A DNA stretch of 60,000 bases from Phoronis australis. Taxonomy: Eukaryota > Phoronida > Phoronidae. The stretch spans positions 890,803-950,802 of the forward strand of contig NMRA01000020.1 in assembly GCA_002633005.1 (NCBI GenBank). The letters run 5' to 3'. The notes below the pieces were generated by a model that saw nothing but the letters and a program-made list of their open reading frames with translations, was not told where the DNA came from and did not search any database. Position numbers and translations under genes: made by a program. Position 1 is the first letter of the stretch. Each line of letters begins with the position of its first letter. This document shows positions 23,612 through 34,440 of this stretch, piece by piece.

Positions 23612-26600
23612 CTGTAAATAAACAAAAAAAGAACTGCTGTAAGCCATACCATGCAAGCTCATTGAAGACATTCATCTACTGATAAGACATACACTGTATC
23701 ACAAATAACTTATTAAAATAATGACTGAGAATAAGACTACCTGCGTCAACATTAGAGGTGCATTACGCCGCTCGTTTTTAGCTGTCATGTTGACAAAGTT
23801 AACAGATGCGCTTTGGGGTTTAAAAACACTATTACGCTCATCCGATCTTGATTTGTTGACCTAGCGTTTTCTCGAGTCGCTAGATAGAACTGATCATATG
23901 GTAACGACATATTACGAGGCCAATTTTGTGTGTGAAAAAGGCCTTATTCGAATTTTGTTTTTAGACAGCTAAACATGGTGAAAACAACTTTACATGAAGT
24001 GTATGTCACACATATTACTGTTTTCCTCACCATGTGCCAGTTTGCCACGTCATGTAACTGTTTGCCAATGACCATTGATTGATTAGCAATCTAATTGTTA
24101 CGAAATCTGTTTTGCAAGCCTTGCAGTGCTCGAATTGCGAGAAATACCTGTCATGTAACGACAGATCGCGATAATCGAGGTGTTGTCATCTGCCCAAGTG
24201 AGAGCTTGTTTTTGTCTTGACAACAACGCGAAGCTGTTGAAGTTTCCCAAAACAGGCACGGATCCAGAGAGGGTACAAGGGGCCCGACCCCACGTTCTTG
24301 ATCATTTTTACAATGTTATAATGTAACAGCACCCACCACGATTACCCCATATCTAACTCCCTTGAAAAAAATCCTGTGGCCGGGATACGCGGCTGCACAA
24401 ATGCAGTTTGCAGTTACGAAAACTATCGAATCCTTCTCTTGCCAAGCGAGGTGTGTTCAGTGGCACTGAGTTTTATTTCGCCGTATAACGACAATAGCTA
24501 TGAAACATAAAGCTGCATTCTCTCTGTTTAGCTGGCTAAAACCGAAAGTTAATGCATGTATAAGTCTATTAGGCCTACTCTCATACCGTCATTCGGTCTC
24601 TTGTTATTATTTATCGTGATAGGATTCAGTTTCCGTTACCAGCAAGAACATCAAAACCGTCAGAAAATATTGTTGGGGTTATCCAGCTCTAAAATTTGCA
24701 GATTCAAAAATGGCCCTATCAAATTGCCAGTGTGACAAGAGTTACCGACTCTTTCGGTAGTAACAATACAATATCGAGCGTGGTGATTTTTGAAGCCGCA
24801 AAGCACTTCGGGTAAGAATTTAACATTGACAGCTACACTGGGGCGCGAAATGCAGCTCAAACTAAGAGAAAAATTACACAAATATTGGAAAACGGAAAAA
24901 CATGTGACGTCAATCCTCTTAAATAGAGTGACATTTTGAAACCCTTGCAATTAATAACAAACTGGCCAACAGATGGTTTCCTGTTACATAACTATTAACT
25001 TCTAACTATTAATGATAATTACAGCGGTTCATCAAAACTGAGGCCAGGGAATATGCACACGACTAGGTGCTTTTGGTCTATACTAGTAGTCTCAAATCTG
25101 ATTATGCTCTGGCAAAAGAAACGGGCTCGCGCACTAATTATTTGAGTTAATCCTTTTAGTACGATACGTTAACCAATTCGAAAAGTGAAGCAAGAGAGAT
25201 GATGCCAAATGTAGCAACGTAAATAAACGTTTTCCTCCAATAAAAATAACACACATAAAGTATGTTGAGCTGGAAATCTAAATATCCATGCAACTTTAAC
25301 TATGGGGAAAATCGGTAATTACTTTTAAAAAAATTATTCGTCATTATTTATGACATGTCAGTCGCCATTTTCATTGAAAATTGTAATCAAACAAATGTCA
25401 TTTCCATTTAATTACAGACAAATATTTTCGTCCGCATGCTACTGCTCCGACAATCATTCAGTCGCGATTCACGATACACTGAATGTCAGGGCTTGGAATG
25501 ACTAATAAAAAAGAGAAAAAATTTCCAGGTGATCTATCGTTCCAAAAATAAATAGGCTTGTGTTACAGAAATATTTTTTGTGTTGTTAGATTTAACTGAA
25601 ATAAACGTTTTTGCATTATAAAGTTAAATTCATAATAAAAAGAGACGAAAAAATGAGGAAACTGGAAATCAAATAAGAGGAACTCGAAACCGAAAAAGAA
25701 GAAATCTTCTTAAAAGAGGAAAATTCCAAGTCCTGATAGGCAAATAGTCGTGCTCTAATGAATCCTAAGTTGGTGATCAAATCACGTGGCATGGTTTCAC
25801 AAATATAAGCATGCTTCATTATTATGGTAAGCACAAAGCAATCGTCAGCACAACGACGTCACAGCCCAGACTACAGACAAAAGCACACCTTACCCACATA
25901 AAACCAAATGAGTTCTGAGACGGGTCAAATTAAAAGGAATTAACACGCGTTGGAATGATCAAAACACTTGAAAGACAAAACTTAAAAGCGACTTCAAATG
26001 AAATTATGAAAGGAGTGATTTGTGTAACACATGGGGAAACTTTGGGAGACGAACTGCGTTAGTGTCACGGCAAAGTAGTTTTTTTTTTATTGTGTAACAG
26101 ACGGAACATCTTCATTGTTGCCGAAACAGTACCATTATATAAACAACGCAAAAGGGTAGGAAATCACACAATCTTATACGCCAAATCTCAAACTTAAAAT
26201 AATAAACTGTTTAACGAATCAATGGATAATTTCGACATGTCCATCAAACTATTAATTTCAGCAAATCAGAGCGCGTAAAAACGTAAACAATATGCCCGTC
26301 CTCCACCTTTAGGCACACAAATAATCGTTGCTAACGAAAGCAGAAACATCCTTTTTCGTTCGTGCGCTTTGAACACTTGCAGTGTGGATCAAATATTTAT
26401 GCAGAACAAACAAAAAGTAAAAGGCGTGGGGATATAAAAAGCAAGAGACCTCACGATCAGCTGAGTACTGTATAGGCCCAAGAATATACTTTAACGTCAG
26501 AATAAACTAGCTCTAAGTGAAATCGATTCACCATCCAAACTTTTTGAAAATATTTTCTTTTATTCACTGGTACCTGATGTGAATAGGCCAGCAATCAAAT

Positions 26601-29600
26601 GTGTTCTATGGGTGACAGTACATGTGGGACTTATGGTAACGAGACCACGCTGACAACTCGAGGCTCATGTACATGTATTCTTATATACATGTATACACAA
26701 CACCAGATCACACGTGGACATCAACAAAACTTTATGGTGCGGGCTAATCACGTTAAGACAGTTTATCCTCATCGTCAGTCGCCACATGGAATACTGGGGT
26801 TATCGGCACACCTAAATCAGTGCCGACACAGATAGAAAGGTACGAGCTGAGCACTGAGTCAGACCCCCCATGTGATAAATAGCTCAACTGACAGCTCACG
26901 TCAAAGTGAAAACACGACAACCATTGAATGAACTAACCGCAATCGTTGTCACCTTAGCGTGAGCTATGGTTCACTTGAGGTAAACAACTCAGCTGGTATC
27001 TATCTATCCCGTCTGCGCCGAGCCCCACGTGCAGTGCAAAACACGAATGATGCGGGCAACCACAGTTAGTACCCAACTGTTTAAATCACCAGTTTCAATA
27101 TTAGTTTTCCCGCTAGGTTATAGAGGTCGATAGTAGTGTAAATCTGTCACGTTAGACCCCATAATAAAACTGACATGTAGGCAAGTAGTCTACAAATTTA
27201 ATTGCTTTACTCGCACTTTGGTCTTGAAATATAGTGGCCGGCTGCCATGACTACTTCTATGTAATTTGCCACTGCAGTTGATGTTATGTTTTGGTGTCCT
27301 GTGTCTCGGATGACGTTTCCGTATGTCACACGTACGTCATAGCCCGCGTTTCCGGCAATAGTGGACTTATTCACATGAAAAGAATCCTACGTTGTTATCC
27401 TCACCGGCCGAGATTGGCCGGGGCAACTCAACCGGTTTGCGCATCGATCAGATCCATCATTATAAACACACTAGGGGCAACAAAAGTATCATGAAAATTA
27501 CATTGGGCATGATGTTTTTGAATTTTGAAAATCAGCCAAGAAATATAATGAGTTATACAACCTAAAACTGTTCTACAATGTTGCCACATTATGCTTCTCA
27601 CATTAAATTTTCTGATTGTGCAACATTATTGTGCCATTCAGCAGGCAGCAGTTAGATTTTGACGTAAGCCAAGTGTCAGTGTACAATGTTTGGCATGATG
27701 ATGGCGGTCTCTAGAGTAATCAGAGTCCGAAAACGATTTCCGCTTGATCCCAACACAGAATTGGTGGACAGAAATTCAATAACTGCATAATAGATCATTA
27801 TTCTAAAAATAAAGGAATAAGTCCCCCTGTCATTCTCTACCATTGTTGTCACTAATTTATTTTAGCTTTTTGGGATCAAAATTCTCCCATTTTGTTAGTC
27901 GCAGCCCTGACTTCGCATGACGCGGAATCTTCCTCGAAGAAAATGTGTGGGACATGGTGTCCTTCATCCATGAATATTTCAAGAGGTTTGCCTTTTAGTT
28001 TCCGTAAGCCATTAGTACATCCCACCGTACAGCAGTGGAAATTTGCTGTCTTGATTATAAAAGCAGGGAAGGTATAAAAACGCTGTTAGTTTGTATACCG
28101 GTATGGGGTATTGAGTGGTGCTAAGCAGACTCACATCGCCGTCAGGCGGGATATTGCTTTTCAATATGGCGCAGCAGTTTCGAAAGAGTCAGCTGTTGTT
28201 GATTCTTAATAGAAACTCTACTTAAGGAAAATAAAATTAAAAGTATTCATGGAACTTTTCAGGTTATGAAGATGAATTTATTTCACTTTTCGCTTGTTTA
28301 CGCATGAACAGTCCGGCGTCAATCACTCTACGGTTTATTCAGGCGATATTCATCTAATAAAGTCTACTACATCTGCAACGGTCACTTTTCCGTACGCTCT
28401 TCCGTTGTCTGTATACCGTTGATTTGTATAGCAAATGTCCAAGTGCATCGTGAAACCATCCGATACGCTTTTTATTTGTTTACAGCCAAAAGTATGTTGG
28501 ACCTAAATGGCGGACAGTCGTTGGGTTTACACGTTCCTGCGACCTACGTGCAGCAACGGACCAGAAATGACCGGTCACTGCGACAAAATCCCAACTTTTC
28601 CAACAGCATTTTCAGCATGCGAACTTGTCCTGAAATTTTGCGGCATAACGGTCGCCTACTATAAAACTAAAATCCAATTTATCCAAGCCATCATGACGGG
28701 AAATTCCGGGTAATTTGCATTTGTCGTCGTCACTGTAATTGGGTTAAAAACGCAATTGGTTCTGGTCTATACCCTGGCTTTTTGGAGACTCGCGCTCTCA
28801 AAAAGAAAAACTTAAGCACCCGGCCGCCTGCACCAGTTTTTGTCAGCCAAGATCCCGAGTTTTATTTTTGGAGAGCTGCATGCATGCAGGCGAGTAACCA
28901 AGAGCACATAAGATTTGAAACGCAATGATTTGCCAAATGATGTATAGTACATGTAAATGATACACTAGACAGTGCTCAAAAAGTCCCCAAAGCTTGGTTT
29001 AGCCGTTCAAAGGTGATAGCCATCTATAAAAAGAATCCGTCTTTCGTTGCTGCTTTGAAACTAACTATGAACCGCCTTGTTTGCTCCGTTACAAACTTGC
29101 AGACAAACATGGCGGGTCTCGCGGAACTATTTTTCATGCAGGGCATTGTGTAGATTGACTCGCTACCGCGTCAGAAAGCAACCCCAAGTTATGATTGGCT
29201 CGCAATGCTACGCGTACATGTATGACTCAATAACTGAGAAACTTTGACAGGCGATGGAGCGTACGTTTACCATGTCGTGGCTCAAAAACGATGTGGATCG
29301 AAGAGAACGTTATTCTATAAAAACAAATTTCAATATTCACATTAAAGCTGCATTTCGACTTGCTTAGCTGGCTGAAACTGAAGATCGAAACCCCTCATAA
29401 AATTGATCTGAAATTGTTCAATTATCATATGTTTGTTTTCTGTTACATATACCAAGGAGAACATACAAACTCTCAACAGAACATTCCGGTTAAGTGTTGC
29501 AAGGTCATGGATCGTCTACTCTTCCGTGGTTCGGCGAAAAGTTGGCTCAGAAACCCTATTTGAAAATTTAAAACACTATTCTGACGGTCACAGATTTTTG

Positions 29601-32600
29601 GCGAAATCTGCTATTCAACGGGACAACATTTGATCACCATTTGGCAACATGACTGATTGAGACGCCATTTCCGTGTTTGCTGCCACCAGTGCGGATAAAA
29701 GAGAACCTTTCGAGCACTGGCATGAAGGCCGACAGCCCCGCCCCCCCAACGGAAAACTGCTTAGAGCTTAGTATAAAAAGTCTTGCACCATTTTCACTGT
29801 CTCAAATAGATTTTATTCTTTGAAAACTTAAGCAACTAAAGAATACCGAATTGATTTTCAAAAAACCCAAACCGGGACAACTAAGCGTTTTGGCCTTGAA
29901 CTTCAGTTGATGGGATCGTGCAGTTCTTAAGGTCACTTTGCAAACTGCTAGGCTACTACTTACGCCAAGACTGGGTTTGCACGAGTGGAACGGATTAGTG
30001 AAGTAGCCTTTGGGGCATAGCTTCTTGCTGGGTGCTTCGATGACACTTCCGTTGTCTGTGTTCATCGGAAGCGTGTAGTTTGGCTCTGAGAAAGAAAGGA
30101 AAAAAGATTCATTTATCAGGTAACTACATATTTCTGGTGCATATCTGCTTATAGCCCAGAAAGCCCACAATTACACAACGCTAAGCAGACATTTTATAAA
30201 GCAGAAAATGAATTTTATGAAGCTCTTGCAACATTTTATCCGGCTGGAAGCATTTGCGCAACCTGAACCACGATTGTAGATGCGCATAGCACCAAATGGG
30301 GGAGGTCGGGAAATTTTTCTGTTTTTACCTCTAAAAATCAAGCATTTTCCTTGATTCCTGAAGTATTATCCAAGAAAAAAAGGCAGAAAAAAAAAACACG
30401 GAGAACGTGTCAAACCGGAAAAACTGCGACTACAAAAGACTCGAACTCACGACCTGGCGGATAGAGAGCGCGTGCGTTACCACTACACCACCACGATTTA
30501 CTACTAATTTTCTACTAAAAGACCTATTTGTTTATGGGCCACAGCGTTTGCGCGCGAAACCTACTTCTTTTTGTAATGCTTATTACACGTTTTATATTCT
30601 TAACAAATTTGTCGTATTTGAATTAGTCTTCAAATGCCCAAAAGACCAAATCCATTTTTCGTGTTGGCAATAATTACGGGATTGCTTTGGAAATCGTCTT
30701 AAGATAAGGTTTGACAAAGAGAGTATTGCGAGTTTCTGAGTGATTCACTAAGGCTTCGATCAAAATTCACATCTTACCAGCAGCTTCTGTTTTTTCATCG
30801 TCACTCAGGTTCCATTTTCTTTAAAAAATGAAGTAAATTTTCTTCATTGCACAGTGGAGCAGACGACGGAAACGGAGTCGTAGTGCGCAGCGCCACTGCC
30901 GGTCGCCTGGGATATCGCGGGAGAGCCTATACTTAGCCATAGTTCCGTTACGAATGCGCCGTGTTCCGAATTTGACACTTGAAATTGGATTTGAGCCCCC
31001 CCCCCACAACACTAAAACTGCACACATTTAAATCTTTTTTCAGCCGTATAATTTTAATTACCGGGGTTAACTCACCATTTCCCTACGCTCTTACTGTTTT
31101 ATTTTTTTTTTGCGGCAGCCAAGGGGGCGGGCCCCCTGCCCCCCCTAAATCCGCCTATGAAGTCCCAATGTCAATTAAACTTATTTACGTTTTTGCATGT
31201 TGACTACGACTACATTTTAAACGCTGCTCTTTTATTGCATGAGGGGAAATGGTATACCAAACTTTCATAGACCACAGGGTGTTTCATACTTTGCCTGGCT
31301 CATTTCATACACAAATCATCTCACAATTTTCAACGCCGCTAGCCAATAACTCACCTTCGTTCCCGTTCTCAATCTTTTTCTGCTCTAGTGCCCGAAGCAG
31401 TTTTTCCAGGTAATCCTGCGGCGATTCATCCTCGTCATTGTCAAATATAAGCACAGCTGGTTTTGACTCGGCATACATGGTCACGCAGGCTACAAAATCA
31501 CAATAAAGTAAATTTTCAGGATTTGATCCCTAAAGCATAACATTGATTCATAGATTTGTTACCAAAAATTGTTGGGTGCATTGGGAATTCACTCGTGTTA
31601 CGCCTCATCCAAACTTGCCGGTAACCCTTTTATAGTTGCTATCTGTAAACTGGGAAGTTGAGCCTTTTCAAAAACACAAAGTGAGTGTAGTAATACCACT
31701 TTCCCCTCACACATGCACTCGTTAACATATGAAGCAATCCATCAACAACTGCAGTTATTGCTTTCTAACGAACATCGTAAAAATAACACAAGAGGTGAAT
31801 GAAGTAGTCAACAGTTCCCGTGTAAAACATAAACACAATCCATGTCGGTAACAAATAGCCATTAAATAAAACTGGGACCAGTGACATTTACAAAATACAT
31901 AAATAGATAAACGTGTAATTCACACGATACTAAACGAAGAGAGATAAAGGCAGAGGACATTACATTTCAGTGATGTATAAACTTAACTTTTCGTCTAATG
32001 TTGCGCAATTTTATTGACAACAACATTAAATAGTTGGTAGTCTGGTTTACATGTCGGCCATTAGGGCTCACTAATGGAAAACACGTAACCATTTAATCTG
32101 GTTGTCAATAGGCGAACATCAGACGACGAGTGCATTCATTGTACTTATGGAAAAATATCCATTAGCCGAACGCTGTTATTTAATGAAATAAATGGTAATA
32201 AACGTGCAAGTATAATAATGTAGTAACTGTATCTCCATGGTTACTTGGTTATGATGTTCTCGACTTTTCCGCCGCCCTGAACTGATTGGAAGATCAGGGA
32301 TAAAGTCAACTTCATGCTGTAATTAAAGGGGCTTTCAACGCACAACTTACATGTACTACCTCCCCATTGGTTAGTTAGTTTCTCATACCTGAGTGCTGCG
32401 CTTTTTATTGCCCATATTTCAAGAGATTATTATTTTAAGTGTATTTATTATTCATATTTCTGTACCGTTACATTGTCATAATAAATTACCTTTATTTCGC
32501 CTATCTACGGTCTCCTTTTTATCTCTGGAAACTGAGCTTGCGACGCACCTAACATCTTCAGGACATGCGTCGAACACAAAATACATTTTGAATGCTTCCT

Positions 32601-34440
32601 GACAAAAGTGCCTCTTCGTACTGACTAGGAAGGTGTAATTCAGTTTCAATCTCGAAAATGCTCAAAATGGCCAGGTGATGTACAACCATCCGAAAATGGG
32701 GAGGTGTCACCGTTTCGTTAGTGGAAACCTATTTGCCTATTTCATAAAAATCATTCAAGAAGTAGATCCGGAGATAGGTGAAGAAAACGTAAATATAAAC
32801 GTGCCACTAGGAGGCACGGTGGTAGTCGGATGCATTCGAAAGTCTTCCTCATGCGTTGTCAGACGTTCATCGATTAAAACACACTTGGTATAGTTCGGTA
32901 CCAACCCTTCGTTTACACAAACTTCGTTAAAAACAAGACTAGACTTTTTGTTTGCAAGCTTGATACTGGTACGCTCGTAGTTTCGGAGCAGTCTCCTTTC
33001 TTCAGGTGTGCAGGTATGTAGTAAAACACCAAGAGACATAACAAACAAATTTAAATACTAGGTATGGTATTGTCTACTATTGCTTGCCTAGTCGTTTTTC
33101 GGCCATGCTGGTCTACACCAACATGACCGAATAATATCTAGGCAAGGAATAGTAGACAATACTATCATTCGCTATGTTGAAAATGACACATTTCGGCTAA
33201 AGATTTTGGAATCGCTATTGTTCAGTCACGAAAAACCTGTGTTGAATGAGCAGCCCCCAGGTGTAAACCGCACACTGGCTCTGCTTCTATAGAGTTACGG
33301 GCTTCTTACCTTGTGTTGCATTCACATTCTCTACTTGTATGCCCCTCCTCTCGCTGCCACGTGTATTTCAATGTTTATTTCGCTATGTATATGTTCATTC
33401 CACTGATTGCCTGATGATGAGACATGCATTCTCGAAATATAGCTAGTGTTTTAATTTGTTTGTTTGTTATGTCTTTCGGTGTTTTACTACATTCCTGCAC
33501 ACCTGTGTAAAACAAACTAGCCAAATTTAACAAAGATCCCGAAAAATGTAAAAGAAACAGCTGCGGGCGCAAAAAAAAAACTCAAAAGCGACACTAGAGG
33601 ACGATATTGTAGACAGAGCCGTCCGAAAATTAAAGTCCACCCTGGTGTTCTCAAAAGGAGCACATTTACCAATTTTTGTGATTTTTAGCAGTGGCAGCGC
33701 TCAAAAAGGCGCGCGCGAAACAAGACTCGACAACACTAAAAAGGACCACTCCGTGTGCGCTAAATAAGTCGATTCCATTCAGAAATGAAAAACATGACTG
33801 CCTCTTTAATAGATACATATTTCCCAAATGTGATGAAAATGCGCCAAAAGTGAACAATCAAAATTGCTACTAGGGGGCACAGCTGTAATCGGATCCTCGC
33901 AAAAATTCGTTCATGCGGTCTTACCCGTGATAGAAGCACGTCTTATAAAATTTCACGAACATCCCGAGTACGAGACAAGGCAACGTACTTAATTTCAATC
34001 GTACGTGGAGTTTGTCTCAACCAGTTTTCCATGAACCACATCCGAAAATCACACAGCATGTCTCTGTATTTTTTACGAATGAATAACTTGCACATTGGAG
34101 GCAAAATATTAAAAGATATTTACCAAAAATCACGCATAACATTGCTGTCAATATCGTGTAATTAGTCTTCAACATTCCGGAACTCATCATCCAGCTGATC
34201 AGTTCAATAACTCGTCAAGTACCTGTACAAGGAAATGAACAAATCATATTAATGATCATCGCATCATCCCAATTAGTCTCATTCATTTCACTCGGCAATG
34301 CTTTGCAATTAAGACTTACCATCTCCTTAACACGGCCTTTCTGCCTTCGCTTCGGTAATAGGCCCTGATGTAGAGCTCGTTAGTAACCAAATTATCACTG
34401 AGGAAATATTTCATTTGAATTCATTAAGGATTAATGGACT
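23395..34440 (-). CDS. Candidate secreted peptide/neuropeptide precursor gene, five exons
   Basis: Exons in transcription order are a 5' UTR exon ending at 34320 (GGAGATG|GTAAGT), 34222-34124 with the start codon at 34190, 31489-31355, 30085-29964, and a terminal exon starting at 23611 or 23609. All have sound splice sites and the coding phases (1, 1, 0) join. The protein starts MMSSGMLKTNYTILTAMLCV and continues with IFACVTMYA, a signal peptide. An acidic stretch follows (AVLIFDNDEDESPQDYLEKL), then an amphipathic LLRALEQKK, a second Lys-Lys, and the two-cysteine peptide LCPKGYFTNPFHSCKPSL. With acceptor 23611 the next residues are Gly-Arg and a basic tail (GRLRGRGRKFRFH, stop): a classical amidation and cleavage signal. 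With acceptor 23609 the tail is instead VTRARTKIPLPLDVERHQQK plus LRS. I do not recognise the family. Precursor-like architecture is seen directly; hormone function is inferred. Confidence 0.6.
24505..24790 (+). repeat. Dispersed repeat family 1, copy 2
   Basis: Shared pieces are AAAGCTGCATTCTCTCTG with TTTAGCTGGCTAAAACCGAA, followed by TTTCCGTTACCAGCAAGAAC and an ACCGTCAGAAAA segment. This is the most diverged copy, and its right boundary is uncertain. Confidence 0.45.
25487..25735 (+). mobile_element. hAT-like MITE, family CAGGGCTTGGAAT, copy 2
   Basis: The 249-bp element has inverted ends CAGGGCTTGGAATG and AAAATTCCAAGTCCTG. The interior is A-rich, with repeated GAGGAAACTGGAAATC-type motifs and CCAGGTGATCTATCGTTCC. 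The CAGGG ends suit hAT MITEs. I see no clear 8-bp target duplication, so the superfamily is inferred. Confidence 0.8.
29340..29640 (+). repeat. Dispersed repeat family 1, copy 3
   Basis: It begins AAAGCTGCATTTCGACTTGC, continues TTAGCTGGCTGAAACTGAAG, then TTTTCTGTTACATATACCAA and CATACAAACTCTCAACAGAA. The order matches the copies at 11650 and 24505. No terminal repeats are recognised. Confidence 0.55.
29964..30085 (-). CDS. Peptide precursor exon 4: dibasic site and two-cysteine peptide
   Basis: Acceptor TTTCTTTCTCAG and donor GGC|GTAAGT flank 122 bases. The frame gives EPNYTLPMNTDNGSVIEAPS, then KK and LCPKGYFTNPFHSCKPSLG. The two cysteines are 12 residues apart and could form one disulfide ring. 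NPF-SC faintly resembles allatostatin-C (FNPISC), but the spacing differs. A terminal chitin-binding-like C..GxFxNP...C is another possible reading. Confidence 0.66.
30425..30496 (-). repeat. tRNA-derived SINE head or tRNA pseudogene
   Basis: On the minus strand an A box (TGGTGTAGTGGTAACGC) at 30474-30490 and a B box (GAGTTCGAGTC) at 30438-30448 stand at tRNA spacing. The acceptor stem and anticodon arm do not pair well, and a T-run follows at about 30376-30395. This fits a decayed tRNA-derived SINE rather than a functional tRNA. Confidence 0.65.
31107..31150 (+). mobile_element. Fragment of hAT-like MITE, family CAGTGGCGGATTTAG
   Basis: The GGGCGGGCCCCCTGCCCCCC stretch followed by CTAAATCCGCC matches the end of the element at 48413-48564. 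The other half is missing. Confidence 0.5.
31355..31489 (-). CDS. Peptide precursor exon 3: acidic propeptide
   Basis: Acceptor GATTTTGTAG and donor GAAG|GTGAGT flank 135 bases with one clean frame. It encodes the end of the signal peptide and ESKPAVLIFDNDEDESPQDY, then LEKLLRALEQKKIENGNE. The charge pattern and clean splice sites stand out from the surrounding non-coding sequence. EQKKIEN holds the first Lys-Lys site. Confidence 0.68.
32755..33010 (-). pseudogene. Penelope-like element N-terminal coding fragment
   Basis: The minus frame reads TPEERRLLRNYERTSIKLAN, then KKSSLVFNEVCVNEGLVPNY and TKCVLIDERL. This K(Y/F)E....KL...LxFxxxCxxxGLxPxYT pattern is typical of the region upstream of the reverse transcriptase in Penelope-like retroelements. 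No reverse transcriptase follows, and the frame runs into non-coding sequence. It abuts the inverted terminal repeat. The TPEERRLL segment is also the coding shadow of a hammerhead-like motif. Confidence 0.55.
32981..33005 (-). ncRNA. Second hammerhead-like motif, minus strand
   Basis: CTGAAGA at 33005-32999, a GGAG/CTCC stem, then GAAA at 32984-32981. The core G is replaced (CUGAAGA for CUGANGA is allowed), and two extra A bases precede stem II. It overlaps the Penelope-like coding fragment. Confidence 0.35.
33064..33165. repeat. Near-perfect 102-nt hairpin (49-bp arms, 4-nt loop)
   Basis: Arm 33064-33112 pairs with 33117-33165 around the loop CTAC, with about seven mismatches. The outer arm reads GTATTGTCTACTATT / AATAGTAGACAATAC and the inner stem CATG.TGGT / ACCA.CATG. 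It is either a foldback MITE or a structured transposon RNA. Confidence 0.85.
33411..33437 (+). ncRNA. Hammerhead-ribozyme-like core motif
   Basis: CTGATGA at 33411-33417 is followed by a 4-bp stem (GAGA/TCTC) and GAAA at 33434-33437. One extra U sits between the core and stem II, and stem III is weak (A-U/U-G pairs), so activity is doubtful. Penelope-like terminal repeats are known to carry hammerhead motifs. Confidence 0.4.
34124..34222 (-). CDS. Peptide precursor exon 2: start codon and signal peptide
   Basis: Acceptor CCTTGTACAG at 34223 upward and donor TTTTTG|GTAAAT at 34123. Tandem ATGATG starts at 34190. The 22 codons in this exon have a short polar N-region and a hydrophobic core (ILTAMLCVIF), completed across the junction by ACVTMYA. 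Cleavage after MYA is plausible. Confidence 0.6.
34320..34440 (-). other. Probable 5' UTR exon of the peptide precursor gene
   Basis: A strong donor (GGAGATG|GTAAGT) at 34320 lies 95 bp upstream of the acceptor at 34223. Splicing creates a short upstream frame, ATG GTA CTT GAC..., eight codons long, which ends just before the main ATGATG. The 5' limit is a guess. Confidence 0.4.

Larger units (their letters stand above)
23620..29960. other. Large candidate intron of the peptide gene; only repeats supported
   Basis: Apart from the repeat copies at 24505, 25487 and 29340 I see no gene. A minus-strand donor-like CAG|GTAGTC near 23738 has an open frame starting MTAKNERRNAPL, but it cannot be joined in phase to the flanking exons. 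Confidence 0.4.
33003..33504. mobile_element. Inverted terminal repeats of a Penelope-like element
   Basis: Arms 33003-33056 and 33449-33504 are inverted copies, about 50 bp with a few mismatches and one 4-base indel. Shared core: GGTGTTTTACTACAT.CCTG. Penelope-like elements are known for long terminal repeats in direct or inverted arrangement. The roughly 390 bp between the arms contain a long hairpin and a hammerhead-like motif. Confidence 0.65.

Noticed and set aside
23738-23800. Minus-strand mini-exon MTAKNERRNAPLMLTQ with donor GTAGTC
   Set aside because: Cannot be entered in phase from the exon at 29964 without a stop, and the donor is weak.
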